Assembly (NCBI GenBank): GCA_965198875.1
Contig: CBDAPU010000001.1
Span: 1,674,001-1,738,000 of the forward strand
DNA length: 64,000 nucleotides
Source: CBDAPU01 sp965198875
Lineage (GTDB): Bacteria > Pseudomonadota > Gammaproteobacteria > Eutrophobiales > Eutrophobiaceae
Direction: 5' to 3'
Shown here one piece after another: positions 50,531-58,766 of this stretch (positions are counted from its first letter, which is position 1; each line of letters opens with the position of its first letter). Made by a program: the position numbers and the translations under genes. Below the pieces are notes generated by a model. The model did not search any database. It was given only the letters and a program-made list of their open reading frames with translations, and was not told the origin of the DNA.

Positions 50531-51657
50531 ATGCCCCGTAACAACACACGGGAGCATCAGTGCTATGAAACGTCAACTCTGGCGACCATGGCCGATCCGC
50601 GTCTTCGGCAGGAAGTGAGTGACTTTTTCAGTCATTGCTACATCCCAGCCCGTTCGAAATACCAGGCGGAGCGGCCCAATACGGCAGCAATCAGTGGCCT
50701 TCTTGCCACTTACGGTTCTGACGATCCGGACTGGATGGGATCCCACGTCTATCGAGATAACCCCGGTTACCAGGACACACTGCGCCCGGCCAGCCAAATT
50801 ACGGGCTGGGCCTACAATGCAGCCAGGGATACTGAATATGATCCAGCTTCACCACCAGCCTGGGGCAAGCCCTACTGTAAACAGTGGTGGGAAGATTCAA
50901 CGATTGGCCTCAGAGAGAAGCTGATTAATGAAGCCGACGCCACATCTGCTGGATTCTCCAGCCTGGTGGTTGCCATTGCGCCAGCATTGGCTAGCGAACA
51001 ACAGAATGATGCGGTTGCCAAAACGGTACTCACTAATGCACCACCTTCCTGGTCGAGCAATGAGCTGATAGCCAACAATGCCTCAGGCTCAGGAATCGTC
51101 AATGCCGCAGGCTCATTTGTAAAAGGTGGTCTGGCGACAGGTGGCGTCATCACCGCATCGGCACTGTTTTCAGTGACCATGACAGCCGTACTTCAGGCAT
51201 TACCGATGGTGCAGGCCATTATGCTTCTCGGTGTTTATGCGCTACTGCCACTCGTAGTGGTGCTATCCCGGTACTCTGTTTCCATGATGGTGGTGGGCGG
51301 TATGGTCATCTTCACCATCAAATTCTGGACAGTGCTCTGGTATCTGGCCATGTGGGTGGATCAGAACCTGATTCTATCGATGTACCCGGACGTGAATGTT
51401 TTCCTGCAGACCTTCGCTAACCCCGGTGAGCATGACGCCAAGCGTATGCTGATGAATATGATCACCACCAGTCTCTATTTGGGATTGCCACTACTCTGGA
51501 GCGGCATGATGGCGTGGGCGGGGGTGAGTATTGGTCGGTCGATCACCGCCGCTACATCACCACCGCTACATCACCGCTGGCGAGCCTCGCAGACGATGCC
51601 GGAAGGCAGGGTGGTAGCTTAGGGAAAGTGGCTGTTTCAAAAGGGATGAAAAAGTAG
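50531..51657 (+). pseudogene. TraG-like conjugal transfer protein, C-terminal part with frame break
   Basis: About 360 residues related to the TraG N-terminal-domain proteins of conjugative elements, corresponding to the C-terminal part of the family. HQCYETSTLATMADPRLRQE, several hydrophobic segments (residues 215-275 and 320-340) and NVFLQTFANPGEHDAKRML are visible. Near the end a 14-bp tandem duplication (CCGCTACATCACCA at 51549-51562, repeated at 51563-51576 with one change) shifts the frame, giving an early stop at 51622. Without it the frame would read SPLASLADDAGRQGGSLG and end at 51657. The N-terminal part is missing. Confidence 0.72.
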
Positions 51658-51664
51658 AGGGCTG

Positions 51665-51889
51665 TTATAAGTCCTCCTTATACCAGCCATCCGGGTCAGA
51701 GCCTGAATCTAGTCGACCCATAAGAAAATTCTGCTCGCCGAAAAGGTCTGAATCCTCGGACAAGGCGCGTTCATCATCGTCATCGTGGTCGGTGCTGAGC
51801 AGAATGCCCATCGCTGTTGCGAAAAAAGCGATTATGGCATTAAGAAGATGTATAAAAGTGATGATTTGGGTTACGCAGCGATGGCTCAA
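51665..51889 (-). CDS. Small hypothetical protein with one membrane segment
   Basis: A 74-residue opening with a hydrophobic stretch (ITFIHLLNAIIAFFATAMGILL) followed by an acidic tail (DHDDDDERALSEDSDL) ending DPDGWYKEDL. It may be a small conjugative-element gene convergent with the TraG remnant. I recognise no family and the start is uncertain. Confidence 0.4.
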   Translation of the reverse strand: MSHRCVTQIITFIHLLNAIIAFFATAMGILLSTDHDDDDERALSEDSDLFGEQNFLMGRLDSGSDPDGWYKEDL

Positions 51890-52049
51890 TCATATCCGGT
51901 AACCTGCCCAAGAAGGCACCAATAGGAATTGCGGCAGCAGGGTGATGCAGTAACCCGGATTTGTCGCCTGAATCAACTTGCGTGATGGCCAGCGCGGCAA
52001 CTGCACCGGCAAACTGATGAGTTGGCCCGTTCGTTTCGTCTCCTAATGG

Positions 52050-52283
52050 CTATTTAAGCTTTTTCGTTACAGTTTCGATCAGCTGATTGCAGCACCCTGA
52101 AACCTCGAAGCTCAAGGAGTCCAGCTTCCGGCCTTTGACCTTGATATTGGGCCTTTGGCCGTGCGTTGGGCATCTAGCTGTGCCAACAGACTTGGTGATC
52201 GATTCCTGAACAGATTGCAGCATGGCAGATTTCAGGGTATCGCCCATATTGCGGGGTGATACCTTCCTGCCATTTAAATTCAA
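52050..52283 (-). CDS. Small hypothetical protein with Cys-rich centre
   Basis: A 77-residue opening. The pattern CPTHGQRPNIKVKGRKLDSL followed by SFEVSGCCNQLIETVTKKL looks like a genuine small protein rather than a chance frame. The start could be the TTG at 52283 or the ATG at 52247 (MGDTLKSAM). It lies downstream of the HNH gene on the same strand and may be co-transcribed. Function unknown. Confidence 0.5.
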   Translation of the reverse strand: MNLNGRKVSPRNMGDTLKSAMLQSVQESITKSVGTARCPTHGQRPNIKVKGRKLDSLSFEVSGCCNQLIETVTKKLK

Positions 52284-52325
52284 ATGAAATATCCAACATT
52301 TCGAATGTTCCTTAACAGGTAACGT

Positions 52326-52604
52326 TTACTTGTTATTTTTTGAGTGACGGCTTTTCTTCTTTATCGAGTCACCTTTGCTTCGATTGACGGTTGAATTTAA
52401 AGCTTGGAGGTTTCGCGTTGTGTCTTTTCCGCCTCGGTTTTTGGGTTTGATGTGGTCTATATCCCAGCCCATAGCCGAATCCTTGCCGTGTGATGGCTTA
52501 TACATGGTGTTCCCGTAGGGGTCCTGTCGATATTTGGCAGGGTCTCTTCCCCTAATGGTCTTCGCGTTGTTCCAAGCCTTCTCTTTCTGTTCTTTGGTAG
52601 CCAT
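52326..52604 (-). CDS. HNH endonuclease
   Basis: A 92-residue protein with the HNH core GWDIDHIKPKNRGGKDTTRN followed by LQALNSTVNRSKGD. The Asp-His pair, the central Asn and the final Asn are visible. Lys-rich flanks would help DNA binding. It is divergent from the BREX regulator and shares its upstream region, so it may be a small nuclease partner of the defence locus. Confidence 0.78.
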   Translation of the reverse strand: MATKEQKEKAWNNAKTIRGRDPAKYRQDPYGNTMYKPSHGKDSAMGWDIDHIKPKNRGGKDTTRNLQALNSTVNRSKGDSIKKKSRHSKNNK

Positions 52605-52628
52605 AAAATCGCCTCTCTCTCATTTAGT

Positions 52629-52683
52629 GTAAATTAATTTTACTGTATTATTATTTTACATATTGTCAACCCTCTGGCAAAAT
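52629..52683 (+). promoter_or_regulatory. BREX promoter with tandem operator-like repeats
   Basis: Two related 15-bp sequences lie 16 bases apart: GTAAATTAATTTTAC (52629-52643, a near palindrome) and GTATTATTATTTTAC (52645-52659). A sigma-70-like promoter overlaps the second: TTTACA (52655-52660), 17-base spacer, CAAAAT (52678-52683). The repeats are placed to let a repressor such as the WYL protein control the BREX operon and possibly the divergent HNH gene. Confidence 0.5.
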
Positions 52684-52712
52684 GGCGAGCAATAAAAACA
52701 GGAGTTCGGGAT

Positions 52713-53594
52713 TTGGGGGATAGGGTGGCTGAAAAGCACGAAGTCTTGCTTCGAATGAGGGCTATTGAGTTGTTGGCTTACTGGGAGGGGCGTCTCGTCA
52801 CCAATAGGCTGATTGGCTGGTTTGGCGTCAGCAGGCAACAGGCATCCGCCGATATTAAGCGGTATATGGCAAACCACAACCCGGACTCCCTGGTTCACGA
52901 CCCAGGGGTTAAAGCCTACGTTCCAAAACCGGGGTTTCGTCCCGTATTGACCACGGGCCATATCAATGAGTATCTGGGCATGGTTTCGGGGCTGGTCAGT
53001 GAATCCATGGCTGTTACCCTGGAGACCGATTCAAATCTCGCGTCGGTTCAGCTGCCAGATAGGTCAGTTCGCCCAGAGGTGGTCAGGGAAGTAATAAAGG
53101 CTTGCCGCCGTGAAGGGAGTATTCGAGTTCTATACGCCTCAATGGCGAACCCGGCCTGGGGAGAGAGCGTTATTTCTCCGCATACCTTGGTTTATACGGG
53201 CTTTCGATGGCATGCGAGAGCGTATTGTCATAAACGCGGAGAGTTTCGGGATTTTCTCTTGTCCAGGATAGACCGAACACCAAAGCCCACAGACGATGCT
53301 GCGCCTTCGCCATTAGATGATAGCCAGTGGCAGGAATCTATTACGCTGACATTGATGCCCAACACAAAGCTGAATGATGGCCAGAAGGCTTTGGTCGAGA
53401 AAGATTTCGGTATGCCCGATGGCAGGCTTCAGCTCTCAGTGCGAAAAGCGCTGGCCCACTATACGTTGCAACGCTATCAGGCGGCTGTAACTCCAAAGGA
53501 GGCAAATGACGAGCTTCAATATCCCATCCAATTGCTGGAGTCAGACCGCAAAAAGCTGAACCCCTACCTCTTTTCGCAGAGTTCACCGAGTTAG
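52713..53594 (+). CDS. brxR: WYL-domain transcriptional regulator (BrxR-like)
   Basis: A 293-residue regulator. An N-terminal winged helix-turn-helix (residues 15-55, with RLIGWFGVSRQQASADIKRY) is followed by a WYL domain from about residue 130 (IRVLYASMANPAWGESVISP, HTLVYTGFRWHARAYCHKRGEFRDF) and a C-terminal extension. BrxR-type WYL proteins repress BREX operons in other bacteria. The start is ambiguous between TTG 52713 and GTG 52725. It precedes brxA by 6 bases. Confidence 0.85.
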   Translation: MGDRVAEKHEVLLRMRAIELLAYWEGRLVTNRLIGWFGVSRQQASADIKRYMANHNPDSLVHDPGVKAYVPKPGFRPVLTTGHINEYLGMVSGLVSESMAVTLETDSNLASVQLPDRSVRPEVVREVIKACRREGSIRVLYASMANPAWGESVISPHTLVYTGFRWHARAYCHKRGEFRDFLLSRIDRTPKPTDDAAPSPLDDSQWQESITLTLMPNTKLNDGQKALVEKDFGMPDGRLQLSVRKALAHYTLQRYQAAVTPKEANDELQYPIQLLESDRKKLNPYLFSQSSPS

Positions 53595-53600
53595 GTTGGC

Positions 53601-54212
53601 ATGGCTGGTTTTGAATATGACAGTGATCTCACCGGAGGCTCCTTGATGGTTAGAGAAAGCCGTATGGTAGCAGCGTTGATGCTAGACAAAGCAACGCCTG
53701 AGGAGTGGGATCAGGCCATTCGAGTGGATAACATACTACAGAAAAAGTCTCCAGCATCGGCTAAACGTAATGCTCAGGCTATCCGAAAAAGATTAGAGCG
53801 AATCGAGCCTGAGTTCTGGAGAGCGCTTCGAGACGGCGATGAAGAATTGGCAACGCAGGTAGCATTCTGCACGGCCTTAGAAAGAAATCTGCTATTGGTC
53901 GAGTTTATGGAGCGTGTGATACGTGACGCTTATGTGACTCATGCTGAGAAATTAGAGCTATTCCAGTGGGCAGATTTTCTGGAAGACTGTGCACACAAAG
54001 ATCCCAATATTTATGACTGGAAAGAATCGTCAAAGGAAAAAATGCGACAGGTAGTGTTTAGAATGTTGGCCGAAATGGGGTATTTAAACAATACCAGAAG
54101 CTTAAAGCTTCAACATGTGGTTATACGGCCAGAAATCAGAGCAATGCTGGATGACACTTATAAACAGCGCGTCAGACAGTGTATGGAAGTGTCCTACAGG
54201 GGCAATGCATAG
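53601..54212 (+). CDS. brxA: BREX protein BrxA (DUF1819)
   Basis: A 203-residue helical protein of the DUF1819 family, the first core gene of type 1 BREX. MVRESRMVAALMLDKATPEEWDQAI and RLERIEPEFWRAL in the N-terminal half, and KMRQVVFRMLAEMGYL in the C-terminal half, fit the family. BrxA is proposed to bind DNA; its precise role is not settled. Length is normal. It is separated from brxB by a MITE-like insertion. Confidence 0.88.
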   Translation: MAGFEYDSDLTGGSLMVRESRMVAALMLDKATPEEWDQAIRVDNILQKKSPASAKRNAQAIRKRLERIEPEFWRALRDGDEELATQVAFCTALERNLLLVEFMERVIRDAYVTHAEKLELFQWADFLEDCAHKDPNIYDWKESSKEKMRQVVFRMLAEMGYLNNTRSLKLQHVVIRPEIRAMLDDTYKQRVRQCMEVSYRGNA

Positions 54213-54231
54213 TTAACGGTCTTGCTTTAAC

Positions 54232-54407
54232 GGGCACCTCTAAAAATGCGCTTTTTCTGCGTTAGCATCGTTGGCGACGTACTCGCAGACCCAAAGCACT
54301 CACTTCGTTCGCGGGGCCAGCTTTCCTCATGTATGGCTTATACACTGCGGTGTTCCGTGCGCCGCCGCCTCACTACCACAGAAAAATCACTATTTTTAGA
54401 GGCACCC
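54232..54407. mobile_element. MITE-like insertion between brxA and brxB
   Basis: A 176-bp element with imperfect terminal inverted repeats of about 28 bp. The left end reads GGGCACCTCTAAAAATG..TTTTTCTG, and the right end, on the other strand, reads GGGTGCCTCTAAAAATA..TTTTTCTG. It is flanked by a 4-bp direct repeat TAAC (54228-54231 and 54408-54411), a likely target-site duplication. It encodes no protein. It ends 8 bases before the brxB ATG, so it replaced the native leader of brxB. Confidence 0.8.
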
Positions 54408-54415
54408 TAACGACA

Positions 54416-55003
54416 ATGAGAGCAATTATGGAGCAACGATTACAGCAGCGGCTTAACCAGATTCCGGAGAGGATACTCTCTGAGGAATTTTTACAGGGAC
54501 AGGGCCTGGGAAACGAAATAGGCTTCTGGATTTTTGATTATCAGCCAGAGTCAGAGCTGGAAGTGAGGGAGTATCTCGTTTTATTGCAAGGCATGTTGGA
54601 AAAAAAGTACTCGCATCTCAAGGTGGTCAATATCAACCTGCTGCAAAGCCTGGTGGATTATCTGGGAGATCGTAACTTTGTCGAAAAAGCTGTCCAAATG
54701 CAGAAAGAAAAGGGCGATGAAGCTTTGTTAAAAGCCCTTAAAGGGCCACTGCATATGGACAAGTTCGCACCCTACTTGGCTGAAAGCAGTGACGCCAATG
54801 AGCAAGACATTATTTTTATATCTGGGGTGGGATCAGTATGGCCATTGCTGAGGGCGCATAACCTGTTAAACAGTTTGCACTCGCTTTTGGGGCACAAGCC
54901 TGTAGTGTTGTTCTATCCTGGTCACTATACCGGCCAGACTATGAGCCTGTTCGGAAAGATACCAAGCAACAATTACTATCGTGCATTTAAGCTGGTGCCC
55001 TGA
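54416..55003 (+). CDS. brxB: BREX protein BrxB (DUF1788)
   Basis: A 195-residue protein of the DUF1788 family, the second core gene of type 1 BREX. RLQQRLNQIPERILSEEFLQ, EIGFWIFDYQPESELEVREYL and FISGVGSVWPLLRAHNLLNSL (two adjacent parts) match the family; the end PVVLFYPGHYTGQTMSLF is typical. The start is ATG 54416 or ATG 54428. The second has GAGAG about 6 bases upstream and may be the functional one. Openings further upstream (from 54329) lie inside the MITE and are rejected. Confidence 0.87.
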   Translation: MRAIMEQRLQQRLNQIPERILSEEFLQGQGLGNEIGFWIFDYQPESELEVREYLVLLQGMLEKKYSHLKVVNINLLQSLVDYLGDRNFVEKAVQMQKEKGDEALLKALKGPLHMDKFAPYLAESSDANEQDIIFISGVGSVWPLLRAHNLLNSLHSLLGHKPVVLFYPGHYTGQTMSLFGKIPSNNYYRAFKLVP

Positions 55004-55052
55004 ACCCGCAGCAAGTCGCGCAGTGAAAACAAAAATGGATGAGGTGAGTTTA

Positions 55053-58000
55053 ATGACAATTAAAGACCTGTTTTTTAAACCCTTGGATCGTGCAATTAAC
55101 GGTGTGGTCAAGGCCGACCAGGATGATGATGCAACAGTGCATCAGGAGCTGGATGAATACGTTGTCACCAACGAGCTGGAAAAGCACTTCCGCGATTTCT
55201 TCGAATCTTACAGTACTGATTTAAACGATCCCTCCATTGCCAATCGGGTTGGAGTCTGGATATCCGGTTTCTTTGGCTCTGGTAAATCTCATTTCCTGAA
55301 AACCCTTTCTTACATACTGGCAAATAAAGTTGCACGGGATGCTCAGGGCGCTGAGCGAAGCGCTGTTGAGTTTTTCGATGAACATAAAATCAGGGATGCA
55401 ATGATCCGCGCCGATATTGATAAAGCGGTTAGCGGGCATGCGGATGTCATCCTGTTCAATATTGACTCAAAAGCCAGCTCGAATGATGAAGGCAACCCAA
55501 TCCTGAACGTCTTCCTGAGAGTCTTTAATGAACACCAGGGGTTTAGCGGTGACCATCCTCACATCGCACATATGGAAAGGCACCTTGCGCAGAAAGGTGT
55601 GTATGGGGCCTTTAAGTCCGCCTTTAATCAATCGAGTGGAATGGACTGGATAGAAGAGCGCGATGGCTACCCGTTTTATCAGGATGATGTCGAGAAGGCA
55701 TTATCCGACGCACTGGATCTGTCCCCTGATGCAGCACATAAATGGTTTGAGGGATCAGAAGCAACCTTCAGTGTGTCCGTTGAGAATTTCTGCCACTGGG
55801 TAAAAGAGTATCTTGATAGCCAGGACGCCCAGCGCCGCATTTTATTCCTGGTGGATGAGGTGGGGCAGTTTATCGGCAGTGACACCAAACTCATGCTAAC
55901 GCTGCAAACCATCACCGAGAATCTGGGCACCATCTGTAAGGGAAGGGCCTGGATAATCGTCACCTCTCAGGCCGATATGGATGCCGTATTAGGCGAGCTT
56001 TCCTCATCCAAGGCAAACGATTTTTCCAAAATTGCCGGACGTTTCAAAACCCGCTTGTCACTTTCCAGCTCGAATACCGATGAAGTTATTCAGAAGCGCC
56101 TATTGCAAAAAAAACCTGAGGCTGCCGCTGAGCTGCAAGCCGTATTCGCCCAAAAGGGTGATATTCTCAAGAACCAAATTACCTTCGACCGCTCAGGGCC
56201 AACTTTAACCAATTACGATGGCCCCGAAAGCTTCGTCAATAATTACCCCTTCGCTCCGTACCATTTCCAATTAGTGCAGAAGGTCTTCGAAGAGGTCCGT
56301 AAAGTTGGCGCTACCGGCGCTCATCTGGCCTATGGTGAGCGCTCTATGCTGGATGCTTTCCAGATGGCGGCCAACCAGATTGCCGGGCAGCACCTGGGGG
56401 CGCTGGTACCCATGCACCGTTTCTACAACTCGGTGGAAGGGTTTCTTGATACCGCCGTAAAGCGCACCATTGATCAGGCCAGCGATAACCCCACGCTGGA
56501 TGATTTTGATGTTCAGATGCTGCGCACCCTTTTCATGATCCGCTATGTGGACCTGGTAAAGGGCACATTGGATAACCTGGTCACCTTATCCATTGAGCAA
56601 ATTGATGAAGACAAGCTGGCTCTGCGTAAGCGTATTGAAGAGAGTCTGCAAAGGCTGGAAAAGGAAAGCCTGATCACCCGTAATGGGGATGAATTCCTGT
56701 TTCTAACCAACGAAGAGAGGGATATTACCCAGAAGATCAAAGCCACAGATATAGCCAGCTCGGAAGAGAATAAAGAACTGAGCAGCCTGATATATAAGGA
56801 TCTTTTGAAAGACAAAAACAAGTTTCGATACCCGATCAATAAAATGGACTACGGTATTGGTCGCTATCTGGATGGTCACACACTGGACGGTCGCTATGAG
56901 GCAGACCTGCGGGTGGAGGTGGTCTCCCCGCTGGATACCGAATACGGCCAATACTCAGAAGCTGGCTGCATCAACAAAAGCGCCGAAGGTGAAGCGGGTC
57001 TGGCACTCATCAAGCTGCCAGACGATAAGCAATTCTTCTCAGAGCTGCGAACCTGGTTAAAAACCAATAAGTTTATTCGCCTGAACGATGATGGCTCTCA
57101 GGCAGACATCAGTCGCATCCTGGCTGATAGAGGCCGCGAAAACCAGGAGCGAAGAAAGCGCCTGTGCAGCAGCATGGAAGAAATGCTGTTAAGTGCGGAT
57201 GTCTACGCTCTGGGTCAGCAGCTTACTCTGACATCCGGCAATATACTCACGCTCTTTAATGAGGCCTGCCAGTATCTGCTGGAGAACACCTACACCAAGT
57301 TAAATTACCTGAAGGTGCTTCAGCAGGAACCCTGGCGCGAACTGAATGCCGTACTCACGGCGGACGATATCGGGCAGTTGGGTTTGTCCCTCGATGGTGA
57401 GCAGGGCAACCCCCAGGCGACCAGAGAAGTCGAGCAATACATCAGCCTTCGAGCCTCTGGCAATGATCGAATCCTGTTGTCTGATCTTGTTGATCGTTTC
57501 TCCAGGCGGCCCTTTGGGTGGCCCGATGCCGAGGTTTTGCTAATTGTGGGTCGCTTAGCATCTGCGGGCAGAATCTCTTTGCAGATGTCGGGGGGTACAC
57601 TGCCGGTCAAAGAAGCGTTGGAACCCCTGCAAAACTCTCGTCGCCGTCGCGAAGTATCCATCATCAAAAAGCGTCAGACAGATGAAGCTGTTCTTAAACA
57701 GGCGCGAAACCTGACGCAGGAGCTGTTTTCTGCCATGGGGCCAGCGACGGAGAAAGAACTGTTTGCGTTCTACACTCGGCACTTCAGCGAATGGCTGAAC
57801 AATCTGAAATCCTACAAAAGCAAAACCGATGTTGGCCGTTTTCCGGGCAAGTCAGTTATTGAACAGTCAATTCTGACCCTGGAACGACTGCTCGGCAATG
57901 ATGACAGTTTTGATTTCTTTAAGAACGTTGTCGATAAGAAAAACGACTATCTGAACCTGGAAGAAGCCTATCGTGACCTGCACCAGTTTTTCACTAATCA

Positions 58001-58727
58001 GATTCACGCCTGGCAGCAATTACAGCAGGCGTTGCGTCATTTTGACAAAAACAAGCAGGCCCTTGAAAAGCATGATCAGGCCAAGACCGCTTTGGCTGCG
58101 CTTCAATCGATTGCATCGGCAGAATCACCCTATGGCCTGTTGTGCAAGGTGGCCGGGTTAGTCAGTACCGTTGAGGGTATTAATGAAGCAATACTCACAG
58201 AAAAGCGCACGCATGCACTCCAGCGCGTAGAGGCAAAAATTCAGCAGCTTGCAGGCGAGATAGAAAAGAGTGGCATTGCAAGCCCTGAGTTAAGCAACAA
58301 GCTGTTGCGCCCCCTGCAATTGGTCAAGGCAGACCTGGAAACGGAGACCAGTATCTCTGGCATCTATATGCTGCAAACAGAAACAGCCGATGAGCATTTG
58401 GATGATGGCCTGTACGAGCTGGAAAGCGCCGTTCAGGCCGAAATAGAGCGGCGGGCAGAGGCTGAGCGGGCTGCTAAAGCCAAGCAAGATCAGTCGTCTG
58501 AAACAAGCACTGGCCAGTCTGAGCAAGAACAACCAAAAGAGCCCCTGGTTACCAAACCGCTCTTTACACCCAAAGCCGTTGTCGAAGTCGCGGTGAGCAG
58601 TGTGTTTAACAAAGTCAGCGATAGCCTGTACCTGGAGTCGGAGTCTGATGTTGATAAGTTTATCGAGGCGCTTCAGTCAGAGCTCAAGTCGGCAATCGGC
58701 AGTGATAAACGTGTTCGAATTCGCTAG
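55053..58727 (+). CDS. brxC: BREX protein BrxC, P-loop ATPase
   Basis: A 1224-residue AAA-type ATPase, the expected size for BrxC. Walker A is FGSGKSHFLKTL near residue 72, within ISGFFGSGKSHF. A Walker B-like RILFLVDEVGQFIG lies near residue 270, followed by a sensor-like IIVTSQADMDAVL. The C-terminal part has long helical, glutamine/lysine-rich segments and a low-complexity linker (EQEQPKEP). The ATG at 55053 has a GAGGTGA site and gives the MTIKDLFFKPLDRAING start. Needed for BREX defence; the exact mechanism is not established. Confidence 0.92.
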   Translation: MTIKDLFFKPLDRAINGVVKADQDDDATVHQELDEYVVTNELEKHFRDFFESYSTDLNDPSIANRVGVWISGFFGSGKSHFLKTLSYILANKVARDAQGAERSAVEFFDEHKIRDAMIRADIDKAVSGHADVILFNIDSKASSNDEGNPILNVFLRVFNEHQGFSGDHPHIAHMERHLAQKGVYGAFKSAFNQSSGMDWIEERDGYPFYQDDVEKALSDALDLSPDAAHKWFEGSEATFSVSVENFCHWVKEYLDSQDAQRRILFLVDEVGQFIGSDTKLMLTLQTITENLGTICKGRAWIIVTSQADMDAVLGELSSSKANDFSKIAGRFKTRLSLSSSNTDEVIQKRLLQKKPEAAAELQAVFAQKGDILKNQITFDRSGPTLTNYDGPESFVNNYPFAPYHFQLVQKVFEEVRKVGATGAHLAYGERSMLDAFQMAANQIAGQHLGALVPMHRFYNSVEGFLDTAVKRTIDQASDNPTLDDFDVQMLRTLFMIRYVDLVKGTLDNLVTLSIEQIDEDKLALRKRIEESLQRLEKESLITRNGDEFLFLTNEERDITQKIKATDIASSEENKELSSLIYKDLLKDKNKFRYPINKMDYGIGRYLDGHTLDGRYEADLRVEVVSPLDTEYGQYSEAGCINKSAEGEAGLALIKLPDDKQFFSELRTWLKTNKFIRLNDDGSQADISRILADRGRENQERRKRLCSSMEEMLLSADVYALGQQLTLTSGNILTLFNEACQYLLENTYTKLNYLKVLQQEPWRELNAVLTADDIGQLGLSLDGEQGNPQATREVEQYISLRASGNDRILLSDLVDRFSRRPFGWPDAEVLLIVGRLASAGRISLQMSGGTLPVKEALEPLQNSRRRREVSIIKKRQTDEAVLKQARNLTQELFSAMGPATEKELFAFYTRHFSEWLNNLKSYKSKTDVGRFPGKSVIEQSILTLERLLGNDDSFDFFKNVVDKKNDYLNLEEAYRDLHQFFTNQIHAWQQLQQALRHFDKNKQALEKHDQAKTALAALQSIASAESPYGLLCKVAGLVSTVEGINEAILTEKRTHALQRVEAKIQQLAGEIEKSGIASPELSNKLLRPLQLVKADLETETSISGIYMLQTETADEHLDDGLYELESAVQAEIERRAEAERAAKAKQDQSSETSTGQSEQEQPKEPLVTKPLFTPKAVVEVAVSSVFNKVSDSLYLESESDVDKFIEALQSELKSAIGSDKRVRIR

Positions 58728-58766
58728 TGAATATCGGGCGATCTAAACAAAGTAAAGGATGACACA

